From the NCBI GenBank assembly GCA_913057205.1, contig CAJXNO010000016.1:1-64000 (forward strand): a DNA stretch of 64,000 nt. Direction: 5' to 3'. The DNA comes from an uncultured Flavobacteriales bacterium (GTDB lineage Bacteria > Bacteroidota > Bacteroidia > Flavobacteriales_G > Salibacteraceae). Position 1 is the stretch's first letter. Every line of letters begins with the position of its first letter. The translations under genes and the position numbers were made by a program. The notes below the pieces were generated by a model that saw nothing but the letters and a program-made list of their open reading frames with translations, did no database searches and was not told where the DNA came from. Below are positions 23,848 through 31,869 of the stretch, piece after piece.

Positions 23848-25114
23848 ATTGAACGAACATCAAATTGAACTGATCAGCGCTTACATCCGCCAGCACGGCG
23901 TAGCGCAAGATGAGTTGCACGATGACCTTCTCGATCATGTGTGCACTTCAATAGAACATAAAATGGACGGTGGTCAAGCTTTCGAGCAGGCTTTCGCCGA
24001 TACGATCAAGCTCTTTGGACCCGGGGGCTTAAAACAGGTCCAACAACAAACTTTTGAATTATTAACCGAAATGAATGAAACCATGAAAAAAGTAGCATTT
24101 GTATTCGGGTTGACTAGTGCATTTCTTCTCTTGGCGGGGACGATCTTCAAACTCATGCATTGGCCGGGGGCTAGCATAATGGTAGTGCTCGGGGGCGGCA
24201 TTTTAAGCTTACTCTATCTGCCTACCCTCTTGATCCACAAACTGAAGGAGTCGCCGAGAGGTGATGCTTTGCAGCACATCTCGGGCTTTGTGGGACTCGG
24301 CTTGACTGCGGTCGGTGTCACTTTCAAGATCATGCACTGGCCAGGTGCTGGTTTTTTGTTGATCGGCGGTATGACCACACTCGGTCTCTTCTATGTGCCG
24401 ATCTATTTTTTCCGTCAATACAAGCAGTCTTCCAATAAGCCTGTGACCTTATCTGCCGCCTTGGTGGCGATGACCTGCTTGATCTTGGTATTCGCCTTGA
24501 CCAATATGCGCACCAGCTCTGAAATGAACCGAGGATTGGCCCTGATCTCTGAAGAGTTGGCTAACGCCAATGATCGCTACATGGAGATCGATGCCTTGTA
24601 CGAACGTGCCGGTAGCTCTGAAATGGTGAGCGCCTTGCGCAAGAATGCGAGTGCAACGGTTGCTCTTCTGGATGCCTACAAGCATCACTTGATCGCTTAT
24701 ACCGAGGGTGTAAGCATAGAAGAGGCGAAAACGATTCGCGCCAGTGCCTTGAACCAGCGTTTCAGCTATGATGTGCCCACTCACATCTTGTTTCGGGGTG
24801 AAGGTGAACATGCCGAGTTTCACATCGATCGCGTGGTGGAAGCAGTGGAAGCCTTCGAGGCAGAGGTCCTCGGAGCCTACGAGCCCGGACTTCAAGCTAC
24901 CATGGGTGAATTGCTTCCCTTCGATACCGAGAAAAACTACACGATAGAGGGTAAGCAGGTGGATTGGGCTGCCTACCACTTCTATAAGATCCCATTGATC
25001 GGAGTGATCTCAGAACTTACCAACCTTCAGGTGAACGTGCGCAACGCGGAGATGCAAGCACTCCTACACATCATTAGTCAGCCCGCAGCTGCTGACCCGC
25101 CAAGTGGCAGCTGA
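23840..25114 (+). CDS. HAAS-domain membrane protein with GldL-like repeats and a GldM-like C-terminal region
   Basis: The 424-residue protein has three parts. Residues 1-75 (ELNEHQIELISAYIRQHG, then DELHDDLLDHVCTSIEHKM) match the HAAS-type small alpha-helical domain that partners PadR regulators. Residues 80-200 hold four membrane segments in two copies of a GldL-type hairpin, each with 'G-x-x-F-K-[LI]-M-H-W-P-G-A' (FKLMHWPGAS and FKIMHWPGAG). A fifth segment (LSAALVAMTCLILVFALTNM) leads to a helical region ending IPLIGVISELTNLQVNVRNAE, like the N-terminal domain of GldM. GldL and GldM form the T9SS/gliding motor. The Glu that GldL needs in its second helix is replaced by Leu in both copies. 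Motor activity is not established. Confidence 0.8.
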   Translation: MAELNEHQIELISAYIRQHGVAQDELHDDLLDHVCTSIEHKMDGGQAFEQAFADTIKLFGPGGLKQVQQQTFELLTEMNETMKKVAFVFGLTSAFLLLAGTIFKLMHWPGASIMVVLGGGILSLLYLPTLLIHKLKESPRGDALQHISGFVGLGLTAVGVTFKIMHWPGAGFLLIGGMTTLGLFYVPIYFFRQYKQSSNKPVTLSAALVAMTCLILVFALTNMRTSSEMNRGLALISEELANANDRYMEIDALYERAGSSEMVSALRKNASATVALLDAYKHHLIAYTEGVSIEEAKTIRASALNQRFSYDVPTHILFRGEGEHAEFHIDRVVEAVEAFEAEVLGAYEPGLQATMGELLPFDTEKNYTIEGKQVDWAAYHFYKIPLIGVISELTNLQVNVRNAEMQALLHIISQPAAADPPSGS

Positions 25115-25151
25115 GGCTTTCGCAGGGTCTAGTATCCTGCGGAACATTCAC

Positions 25152-25173
25152 CCCCTCCGCTTCGGCGGAGGGG
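25152..25173. terminator. GC-rich hairpin after the GldLM-like gene
   Basis: CCCCTCCGC (25152-25160), TTCG tetraloop, GCGGAGGGG (25165-25173): a perfect 9-bp stem. No T-run follows directly, so it may stabilise the RNA end or act with the next hairpin. Confidence 0.6.
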
Positions 25174-25213
25174 ATATTTGGCAAAAACTTTCGCTGTTTA
25201 GTTAGGTAGAGGG

Positions 25214-25235
25214 CCCCGCCAAAAGGCGGGGTTTT
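25214..25235. terminator. Intrinsic terminator between convergent genes
   Basis: CCCCGCC (25214-25220), AAAA, GGCGGGG (25225-25231) and TTTT form a strong hairpin between the PadR operon (plus) and the TspO-like gene (minus). Confidence 0.8.
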
Positions 25236-25240
25236 CATTT

Positions 25241-26038
25241 TTAGGATGCTTTCTTCTTTTGTAGCATCTTGTTCAATGGGTTGGTGTCCCAATGGATGTA
25301 AGCGTGGAAATTCATGGCCATGATCAATACCCCAACACCACCAAGAGCCGTCCATTGCAAACTCGGGATCTCGCCCCAGTGTTTGACCGCGATGGCGAGC
25401 AATGCCCAAACTCCGATGGCAGCAAATTCGCGCATGCTTCGGGTGATCAGCATGAAGAGGTTCAATGCAGTAGCCACACCGATCATGATGATGGTCCAGC
25501 TCTCCTCGCTGAACAACCACTCCCACTCGATCTTGGCCAAGTAGGCGGCAATATTGGCAATCATAGCCACCGCGATCCAACCGGCGTAGCTTACGATCGG
25601 CCACCAGATCCAGCGAATGACCTTAAATGGAGCATCCCAACGCTCCATGTTCAGGTTGATGATGATCTTGGTCAAAGAGAAGAGGATGGTCAGCATCACC
25701 AGTACACTCAAACCGGTCCATTCATTCAACCAAACAAAGATCCAGGCCATGTTCGCGAGGTTGGTGATGATGAGCCACGGACCGATGTCTAATAGGAAAT
25801 CATTGTGCTTGGTATCCCAAAAGGCTTTCTTGATCTGATAGTAAGCATGAAAGAGTTGTCCGATGAAGATCAACCCCCAAATGCTGAAGGCATAGCCGGC
25901 AGGTGTGAAGAGGTTGTAGTATTCAGCGCTCAGTTTTCCCATGGTATTGCCGTTGATGCCGACAATGCTAGCATAGTAGTTTACAGCGATCATCGTGATG
26001 ACTACGATGAGGTTGATGGTGGCGTATGTCTTTTTCAT
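25241..26038 (-). CDS. Tryptophan-rich sensory protein-like (TspO/MBR-related) membrane protein
   Basis: The 265-residue protein has about seven hydrophobic segments, longer than the five-helix TspO family (about 160 residues). It carries NLFTPAGYAFSIWGLIFIGQ, the TspO-like signature with conserved Pro, Gly and Trp, and many Trp residues in later helices (RWIWWPIVSYAGWIAVAMI). TspO-related proteins bind tetrapyrroles or act in stress sensing in the membrane; neither is shown here. It starts with a charged MKKT followed by a hydrophobic helix. It stands alone, convergent with the PadR operon and 40 bp downstream of recG. Confidence 0.8.
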   Translation of the reverse strand: MKKTYATINLIVVITMIAVNYYASIVGINGNTMGKLSAEYYNLFTPAGYAFSIWGLIFIGQLFHAYYQIKKAFWDTKHNDFLLDIGPWLIITNLANMAWIFVWLNEWTGLSVLVMLTILFSLTKIIINLNMERWDAPFKVIRWIWWPIVSYAGWIAVAMIANIAAYLAKIEWEWLFSEESWTIIMIGVATALNLFMLITRSMREFAAIGVWALLAIAVKHWGEIPSLQWTALGGVGVLIMAMNFHAYIHWDTNPLNKMLQKKKAS

Positions 26039-26077
26039 AGTAGTGGTCTAACGTAATGTGGTTGCTCAGTGTTCAGG

Positions 26078-28183
26078 TCAAGAGATCCGCGCCCAATTGG
26101 GCATGCGCATCATCACTTGCTGCAGATGCAACTTCACGGGTTGGAGGCTGGGGTGTTCCAGTTTCGGATCGTTGTCGTAAATGTAACTGGCCTCTTCCCG
26201 TGCAGCATCCAAGAGCTCGGTGTCGCGCACGATATCTGCTATGCTGAAGTTCAATGCACCGCTTTGTTGCGTACCCATGATGTCGCCCGGGCCTCGCAAC
26301 TTGAGGTCTACCTCTGAAATGCGGAAGCCATCGTTGGTCTCTACCATGGTGCTCATGCGGGAGCGGGCTTCATTGCTGAGTTTGTTTCCGGTCATCAGAA
26401 TGCAGAAGCTTTGATCCGCACCTCTGCCTACACGTCCGCGCAGCTGGTGCAGCTGGGACAGTCCGAACCGCTCCGCGCTCTCAATGATCATGACCGAGGC
26501 ATTCGGAACGTTCACGCCCACTTCGATCACCGTGGTGGCGACCATGATCTGGCACTTTCCCTCCGCAAAGCGCTGCATTTCGTAATCCTTGTCTTCAGGT
26601 TTCATTTTACCATGTACGATGGCTACCTGATACTCCGGTTGCGGAAAGGCCCGAACGATGCTTTCGTAACCGTCCATCAGGTCTTTGTAGTCCATCTTTG
26701 CCGACTCTTCAATGAGCGGATAGACCACATAGACCTGTCTACCTTTCTTGATCTCTTCCTTCATAAAACCGAATACCTGCAGGCGGTGGCTGTCAAATCG
26801 ATGCACGGTCTTGATGGATTTTCTGCCGGGCGGAAGCTCGTCGATGATGCTCACTTCGAGGTCTCCGTAAACGGTCATGGCCAAGGTGCGTGGTATGGGG
26901 GTGGCGGTCATCACCAGAATGTGCGGTGGACGGGTATTCTTCTTCCAAAGCTTAGAGCGTTGTGCCACGCCAAAGCGGTGTTGCTCATCGATGACCACCA
27001 GTCCGAGGTTGTGGAATTTCACTTTATCCTCCAACAAGGCGTGGGTGCCGATGAGGAGGTGGATTTGCCCGTTCTCCAAGCCCGCATGCAGTTTCTTTCG
27101 GTAGGCAGATTTGGAGCTACCTGTGAGCAAGGCAACGTTGATGTGCATTTCTGCCAACAGCTCAAACAGGGAAGCGTAATGCTGTTGCGCCAGGATCTCT
27201 GTAGGAGCCATGATGGTAGCTTGGTAGCCGTTGTCGATGGCTATGAGGGCGCAGATTAACGCCACGATGGTCTTACCGCTGCCCACATCACCTTGCAGCA
27301 GGCGATTCATCTGCATGCCACTGCCCATGTCTTTGCGGATCTCTTTGATGACGCGCTTTTGGGCATTCGTGAGCGGAAAGGGTAGATGCTGGTTGTAGAA
27401 GGTATTGAAATGCTCACCGATGGCTTCGAAGACCAATCCTTTCACCGTTTCGTTGCGATTTGCTCTTACCTTGAGTAGGCGCATCTGCACGTAGAAAAGC
27501 TCTTCAAATTTCAAGGTGCGTTCGGCTGCTGCCAACAAGCTGGTGTCTGCCGGAAAGTGGATGTGTTGCATGGCAGCGGCCTTGCTCAAGAGCTGTTGCC
27601 GCTTGATGACATAGGCAGGCAAGGTGTCTTTATAAGTGCCGATCACCTCCGGCAGCGCGGTTTGGATGAGCTTGCGCAAGGCGCGGCTATCGATCTTACG
27701 GGCCTTGAGTTTTTCGGTGGTGGCATAGACGCCTTCGAGTCCGCCTTTGAGCGGCTTGGCAAACTCAGACGCCTTCTCGATCTCTGGGTGGGTCATCTGC
27801 AGCTTGTTGCGGTAGATGCCTGGCTTGCCGAAGAGCACGTAGGCCTCATTGGTGACAATGGACTTTTTGATCCAGGTGATGCCGCGAAACCAGACCACCT
27901 CCATGACATCGCCTTGTTCATCTTGGAACACGCCTACCATGCGGGTAGCGCGTTTATCGCCGATGCTATCTAGGCGGATGAATTTTCCTTTGATCTGCAC
28001 CAGTGCCGCATCTGGATCTACATCACGGATGGCGTAGAATTGACTGCGATCAATGTGGCGAAAGGGGAAGTGGTGCACGAGGTCTTCTACCGTGCGGATG
28101 TGCAACTCTTGTGTGAGGAGTGCAGCTCGGGTAGGACCTACGCCTTTGAGGAATTCGATCGGTGTATCAAGGGGGAGCGCCAC
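26078..28183 (-). CDS. recG: ATP-dependent DNA helicase RecG
   Basis: This 701-residue helicase remodels stalled replication forks and branched DNA. The N-terminal wedge/OB region starts ALPLDTPIEFLKGVGPTRAA and continues LLTQELHIRTVEDLVHHFPF, with AALVQIKGKFIRL as an OB strand. The helicase core shows Walker A (QGDVGSGKTIVAL), the DExH box (VVIDEQHRFG), motif III (MTATPIPRTLA) and motif VI (QLRGRVGRG). The end reads GPGDIMGTQQSG (wedge contact). I start it at the GTG at 28183, because no ATG exists near the start and the first 65 residues of the longer frame cover the structured element at 28245-28340. Confidence 0.93.
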   Translation of the reverse strand: MALPLDTPIEFLKGVGPTRAALLTQELHIRTVEDLVHHFPFRHIDRSQFYAIRDVDPDAALVQIKGKFIRLDSIGDKRATRMVGVFQDEQGDVMEVVWFRGITWIKKSIVTNEAYVLFGKPGIYRNKLQMTHPEIEKASEFAKPLKGGLEGVYATTEKLKARKIDSRALRKLIQTALPEVIGTYKDTLPAYVIKRQQLLSKAAAMQHIHFPADTSLLAAAERTLKFEELFYVQMRLLKVRANRNETVKGLVFEAIGEHFNTFYNQHLPFPLTNAQKRVIKEIRKDMGSGMQMNRLLQGDVGSGKTIVALICALIAIDNGYQATIMAPTEILAQQHYASLFELLAEMHINVALLTGSSKSAYRKKLHAGLENGQIHLLIGTHALLEDKVKFHNLGLVVIDEQHRFGVAQRSKLWKKNTRPPHILVMTATPIPRTLAMTVYGDLEVSIIDELPPGRKSIKTVHRFDSHRLQVFGFMKEEIKKGRQVYVVYPLIEESAKMDYKDLMDGYESIVRAFPQPEYQVAIVHGKMKPEDKDYEMQRFAEGKCQIMVATTVIEVGVNVPNASVMIIESAERFGLSQLHQLRGRVGRGADQSFCILMTGNKLSNEARSRMSTMVETNDGFRISEVDLKLRGPGDIMGTQQSGALNFSIADIVRDTELLDAAREEASYIYDNDPKLEHPSLQPVKLHLQQVMMRMPNWARIS

Positions 28184-28244
28184 GCTTACGAAGAAAATCA
28201 ATCCGCGCGTTGAAACGAAGTACTGTGGAAAAAAGCTGTGAACC

Positions 28245-28340
28245 GCGTGAGGGATGGCAGCGACACCCCGCAGCCACGCCAACGGCGTGGGGAGGAGTAC
28301 AGCGTACAGCCCGACCCCCCGAGTCCTCGGGGGACACGCC
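28245..28340. ncRNA. Candidate structured RNA/repeat element between recG and its neighbour
   Basis: The gene-free stretch 28184-28352 contains a folded-looking element. GCGTG (28245-28249) can pair with CACGC (28335-28339) as a closing stem. Inside are CCACGCC-AAC-GGCGTGG (28274-28290) and CCCCCGAG-TC-CTCGGGGG (28316-28333). Together they make a three-way-junction shape. The boxes GAGGGATGGCAGCG and CAGCCCGAC look like parts of a widespread Bacteroidota intergenic element that I recall but cannot name. Both neighbours read on the minus strand; the orientation of any transcript is uncertain. Confidence 0.5.
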
Positions 28341-28352
28341 CTAGAAAACGAC

Positions 28353-29012
28353 TTAGGTGAGATCGTGCATGGCGGCATTGTCTACCACGTGGTAGCCTTT
28401 CTTGGCATCCTTGGCATGGTGGAGCATGCTCATGGCCACTTGCACGTCATAGATGGCCTTGTAGGATTTAGGTGTGAGGAAGGAAAAGGCCTTCATCGCG
28501 ATCTTGCCGAGGGTTTCTCCCAAACGAAACTCATCGCGATCACCGAGGAGCATGCTTGGGCGATAGACGTAAATTGACTTGATCTTCTTCAGCTTTTCGA
28601 GTTCGTTCTCCATGTTGCCTTTAACGCGGTTGTAGAAAACGCGCGAACCGGTATCTGCCCCAGCGGCGCTCACCACGTGGAACTGCGGAATGTTCTTGCG
28701 CTGACTGAAGACCGCCAACTTAAGCACGTAGTCAAAATCTACGGTCTTGAACGCATCCTTGCTTCCGGCCTTTTTCATCGTGGTGCCCAAGCAGCAAAAG
28801 CTGGCGTCCACATGTTGCGGCAGGTCCTTCTCGGTGAATTGATCCCAATTGATGTGGATCTCTTGCAATTTCTTGTGCTCCAACCCACTAGGTCTGCGCA
28901 CAAGGCTGCTCACCTTCCCTGTTTTAGGGTCATCCAACAGCAGCTTCACCAACTGCTTCCCAATCAAACCGGTAGCCCCGGCAATGAGGTAATGTTTCTT
29001 ATTTCCGATCAC
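28353..29012 (-). CDS. NAD(P)-binding short-chain (atypical SDR) oxidoreductase-like protein
   Basis: The 219-residue protein starts with a dinucleotide-binding motif (YLIAGATGLIGKQLVKLLL, GxxGxxG at about residues 11-18). It follows the HTATIP2/NmrA-like atypical SDR layout: ASFCCLGTTMKKAGSKDAF, then 'VVSAAGADTGSRVFYNRVKG' and 'YVYRPSMLLGDRDEF'. The active-site YxxxK of true SDRs is present as YNRVK, so an enzymatic role is possible. Its substrate is unknown. The next gene downstream (recG) is separated by the structured element, and a repeat-rich spacer lies upstream. Confidence 0.8.
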   Translation of the reverse strand: MIGNKKHYLIAGATGLIGKQLVKLLLDDPKTGKVSSLVRRPSGLEHKKLQEIHINWDQFTEKDLPQHVDASFCCLGTTMKKAGSKDAFKTVDFDYVLKLAVFSQRKNIPQFHVVSAAGADTGSRVFYNRVKGNMENELEKLKKIKSIYVYRPSMLLGDRDEFRLGETLGKIAMKAFSFLTPKSYKAIYDVQVAMSMLHHAKDAKKGYHVVDNAAMHDLT

Positions 29013-29030
29013 GATGCGAAGGTACGTAAG

Positions 29031-29100
29031 AGCTGGCAGCTGTCGGCTATCAGCTGTCAGCTGTCAGCTATCAGCTATCAGCTATCAGCTATCGGCTGTC
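29031..29100. repeat. Ten tandem copies of the heptamer AGCTRTC
   Basis: Ten units with exact 7-bp period: AGCTGGC, AGCTGTC, GGCTATC, AGCTGTC (x2), AGCTATC (x4), GGCTGTC. It begins 19 bp upstream of the SDR-like start codon, so it overlaps that gene's promoter region. Confidence 0.95.
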
Positions 29101-29131
29101 AGGGGGAGTCTTAAGTTGCAAGGCTTAAGAG

Positions 29132-29154
29132 GGGGCTAGGAGCTAGGGGCTAGG
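29132..29154. repeat. Three tandem copies of the heptamer GGGGCTA
   Basis: GGGGCTA, GGAGCTA, GGGGCTA, then GG: 7-bp period, three units. Confidence 0.85.
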
Positions 29155-29383
29155 CGAAATCGTTTGCTGTCACTTCGACTTGTGCGCCTCAGGCTTAGTG
29201 CGGATCTGCCGCACGCAAGTGTGGCGGAGACGTGTATCGAGAAGGACAGGACCTGCGGACGTGAACCCGCTGCCGCGCTTCGAGACGTTCTCCACCTCCG
29301 GGCGGAGAACCCTGAGCATGACAGCTACAAAATGGTTTTGGAGCTAGGTACTCGTGCTTGTCCGCCAGAGACGGACAGGTGTC

Positions 29384-29411
29384 CTTTGTCTTTTGTCTTT
29401 CATCTTTTGTC
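29384..29411. repeat. Four tandem copies of the heptamer TTTTGTC (first array)
   Basis: CTTTGTC, TTTTGTC, TTTCATC, TTTTGTC. The same heptamer family recurs at 29680-29714. Confidence 0.85.
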
Positions 29412-29566
29412 TGAACCCCGTTCCGCTGCCGCGTCTCGATACAACCACGCCTGGAGCGTGGGTACTCGACCTGACAGCTACGTTCACGGTTCTCATCGAA
29501 CGCATCCTTATACCTAATACTTGATTAACGCTCACGCTAAGGCGTGATCGTTGAGCTCGCTCCGCT

Positions 29567-29594
29567 CCTAATACCTTGTACCTAATTCCTAATA
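29567..29594. repeat. Four tandem copies of the heptamer CCTAATA
   Basis: CCTAATA, CCTTGTA, CCTAATT, CCTAATA. A two-copy piece of the same family (CCTTATA, CCTAATA) lies at 29506-29519. Confidence 0.85.
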
Positions 29595-29607
29595 CCTCTT
29601 CAAAATG

Positions 29608-29642
29608 CCAACAGCCAGCCGCTAGCAGCCAGAAGCTAGCAG
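29608..29642. repeat. Five tandem copies of the heptamer CYAGCAG
   Basis: CCAACAG, CCAGCCG, CTAGCAG, CCAGAAG, CTAGCAG. The exact 7-bp period is kept although the units are diverged. Confidence 0.8.
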
Positions 29643-29679
29643 CACATTCGAAGTTGCCAACCATTTTTAGGCATAGTCA

Positions 29680-29714
29680 AAAAGTCTTTTGTCTATTGTC
29701 TTTCGTCTTTTGTC
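29680..29714. repeat. Five tandem copies of the heptamer TTTTGTC (second array)
   Basis: AAAAGTC, TTTTGTC, TATTGTC, TTTCGTC, TTTTGTC, ending just before the 3' end of hemW. Confidence 0.9.
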
Positions 29715-29719
29715 TCAAC

Positions 29720-30838
29720 TCAAAAAACCACCTCCTTCAACACTTGATCTGTCAACAACCACGCCTCTGGGTTCATGCGTAGGAGACCTTCTTCCAAAAC
29801 CAGGAGCCCTGGATGCTTTGCTTGATAGTTTTCTGTTTGGGCCTGAATTGAATTGCGGTGCGACTCGGGTAGCTGGTTAAGATCAACTCCTTTTCGGGTG
29901 CGGAGGCCGGTGATGAGGATCTCGTTGGTGCGCTCGGTTTCTGTGAGGGTTTCGGATTCCCAGTAGGGGGTGTTGTTTGCTAGGGCTTTGATGTATAGTG
30001 GATTGTTGGCGATGTTCCATCTACGGGTTTGCTGGCCATCAAAGCTGTGTGCGGCCGGACCGATTCCGATGTACGGGGTGCCTTTCCAATAGCTGCGGTT
30101 GTGTTGAGCGCGCTTACCAGCTTTGGCGAAATTCGAGATCTCATAGTGTTCAAAACCGCAATCCTCCAGCTTACGGTGGAGGAAGAGGTATTGCTTTTCT
30201 ATCTCCTCATCGCTCACTTCTTCAACGTGTCCTTTTTCCACTTGATGATGCAGTGCGGTTCGTTCTTCCACCGTCAAACAATACGCACTGATGTGATCCA
30301 CCTCCAGTTGAATGGCTTTTTGCACGTTCGATTGCCATTCGGTATGGCTTTGTCCGGGGATTCCGTAGATCAGATCGATGGTCAAGGCTTCAAACCCCGC
30401 TGCTCTGGCTCGAGCCACGCAGTGCCGTGCTTCTTCTGCATTGTGGGCGCGGTTCATGAATTTCAGATCGCGGTCGATGAAGGACTGAATGCCGATGCTC
30501 AGACGATCGATTCCCAGCGAACGCCATAGCTCAAGCTTTTCTGAGGTGTGGTCATCGGGGTTGCTTTCCAGGGTAACCTCTTTGAGTTCGCTTACATCGA
30601 GGTGCTTGTTGAGCACATCAAATAATTGTTGCAATTCATCCGCGTTGAGGATGGAGGGCGAGCCCCCGCCGAAGTACAAGGTCTTAAATGCCGTTGCACT
30701 TTTGCTTAAGCGGTCATCGATTTCTTTACAAAGCGCATCGATCAGCGGTTTTCTCAGTGTTTGCTGCGTAGAAAAATGGAAGTCGCAATAGGTGCACGCC
30801 TGCTTGCAAAAAGGGATATGGATGTAGATGCCCGCCAC
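29720..30838 (-). CDS. hemW: Radical SAM heme chaperone HemW
   Basis: The 372-residue protein is related to oxygen-independent coproporphyrinogen oxidase (HemN) but is of HemW length. It starts AGIYIHIPFCKQACTYCDFHF, with the radical-SAM cysteines at 11, 15 and 18. FGGGSPSIL and the SAM-binding strand LTIDLIYGIPGQSHTEW follow, and the C-terminal HemN_C-like domain has ITGLRTRKGVDL. HemW carries heme and is thought to deliver it to target proteins; HemN would need an extra N-terminal Cys motif that is absent. It lies divergent from ctaB, which makes heme O. Confidence 0.9.
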   Translation of the reverse strand: MAGIYIHIPFCKQACTYCDFHFSTQQTLRKPLIDALCKEIDDRLSKSATAFKTLYFGGGSPSILNADELQQLFDVLNKHLDVSELKEVTLESNPDDHTSEKLELWRSLGIDRLSIGIQSFIDRDLKFMNRAHNAEEARHCVARARAAGFEALTIDLIYGIPGQSHTEWQSNVQKAIQLEVDHISAYCLTVEERTALHHQVEKGHVEEVSDEEIEKQYLFLHRKLEDCGFEHYEISNFAKAGKRAQHNRSYWKGTPYIGIGPAAHSFDGQQTRRWNIANNPLYIKALANNTPYWESETLTETERTNEILITGLRTRKGVDLNQLPESHRNSIQAQTENYQAKHPGLLVLEEGLLRMNPEAWLLTDQVLKEVVF

Positions 30839-30950
30839 GGCGCCGAAGGTACGCTATTCGCGGTCGAACCGATTGAACAGATGACCCCGAAACTTGTCTT
30901 ATACGATGAAGAAAACATGAAAAATAGACCCAACAATATTCCCTCCTGCA

Positions 30951-30958
30951 TACATTTG
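30951..30958 (+). promoter_or_regulatory. -7 promoter box of the ctaB-cox operon
   Basis: TACATTTG matches TAnnTTTG and ends 8 nt before the ATG at 30967. A clear -33 TTTG is not obvious. It probably drives ctaB and the cox genes through 33723. Confidence 0.55.
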
Positions 30959-30966
30959 CACACCTC

Positions 30967-31851
30967 ATGAAGGCGCGTTCCCTTTCCATAGCGGTTTCGT
31001 TCAAAGCAAAAGCAACAGACTATGCTCAGCTGACCAAGCTTAGGCTTGCGTCGTTGGTGGTCTTTAGTGCATTGACCGGCTATTTCTTTGCGGTGGATCT
31101 ACCACAAGTGGTTTGGATGGACATTTTCTACCTTATCTTAGGCGGCTTCATGATCACCGGTTCATCCAACGCATTCAACCAGATCATCGAGAAAGATTTT
31201 GATAAGCTGATGAAGCGAACTGCAGATAGACCGATCCCTGATGGCAGACTTTCGAGCGGAGAGGCATTTTGGTTGGCATGTGGACTCGGCATTGCCGGTG
31301 CGGCGATGCTTTGGTTTGGGTTGAATCCTTTGAGTGGTTTGCTCGGTACCTTGGCCTTATTCCTATACGTAGCGGTTTATACCCCCTTGAAACGTGTAGG
31401 TCCGATTGCCGTATTCGCAGGAGCTTTTCCCGGTGCCATTCCACCGATGCTCGGCTACGTAGCAGCTACGAATGATTTTGGACTGATTCCTGGTGTGCTC
31501 TTCGCCACCCAGTTCATCTGGCAATTCCCACACTTCTGGGCCATTGCTTGGAAGGCCGATGGCGATTACTCAAAAGCGGGTTTCCGTCTCATGCCTTCGT
31601 CGAGTGGCAAGAGCAAGACTTCGGCTTTCTATATTTTGATTTACACCTTATTCTTGATTCCGATCAGCCTGTTTCCGATCCTCTTTACTGAGCCGAACAC
31701 CTTTGTGTTGGTTGCCGTTACCCTGATGGGACTGGGCTTTGCGTGGTTTGCCGTGCGTTTATTCAATGACCTTAGCGAGAAGTCGGCGCTTAAACTGATG
31801 TTGGCCTCGTTTGTTTATCTACCAATCATACAGTTACTCTATTTGATCTAG
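30967..31851 (+). CDS. ctaB: Protoheme IX farnesyltransferase (heme O synthase)
   Basis: This 294-residue UbiA-superfamily membrane enzyme adds a farnesyl group to heme B to make heme O. It has about nine hydrophobic helices. The first Asp-rich motif is SNAFNQIIEKDFDKLMKRTADRP, and IPPMLGYVAATNDF with FATQFIWQFPHFWAIAWKADGDY is typical of CtaB/CyoE. It precedes two oxidase subunit III genes by 18 bp, so it is part of the cytochrome oxidase operon. Confidence 0.94.
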   Translation: MKARSLSIAVSFKAKATDYAQLTKLRLASLVVFSALTGYFFAVDLPQVVWMDIFYLILGGFMITGSSNAFNQIIEKDFDKLMKRTADRPIPDGRLSSGEAFWLACGLGIAGAAMLWFGLNPLSGLLGTLALFLYVAVYTPLKRVGPIAVFAGAFPGAIPPMLGYVAATNDFGLIPGVLFATQFIWQFPHFWAIAWKADGDYSKAGFRLMPSSSGKSKTSAFYILIYTLFLIPISLFPILFTEPNTFVLVAVTLMGLGFAWFAVRLFNDLSEKSALKLMLASFVYLPIIQLLYLI

Positions 31852-31869
31852 GAACAGTAAACAAACATT

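Larger units (their letters stand above)
29013..29719. other. Gene-free island of heptamer arrays and hairpins
   Basis: No convincing gene lies in these 707 bp; the open frames are composed of repeats. The stretch mixes six short tandem arrays, each with a 7-bp period, with hairpins. Hairpins include GTGCGG/CCGCAC near 29200, GTTCTCC/GGAGAAC near 29287, CCACGC/GCGTGG near 29445 and AACGcTCACGC-TAAG-GCGTGAtCGTT near 29527. Two related copies of a GAACCC...CGCTGCCGCG string start at 29263 and 29413, both leading to a GAGACG/TCGATAC end. Confidence 0.7.

Noticed and set aside
26411-27259. Plus-strand open frame of 282 codons antisense to recG
   Set aside because: It lies completely inside conserved RecG helicase motifs on the other strand; no domain is visible.
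28184-28378. N-terminal extension of RecG
   Set aside because: The extra residues lack RecG similarity and cover the structured element with its hairpins; the family start fits the GTG at 28183.
29031-29714. CRISPR-like array
   Set aside because: The units are 7 bp, contiguous, without spacers, and no cas genes are present.
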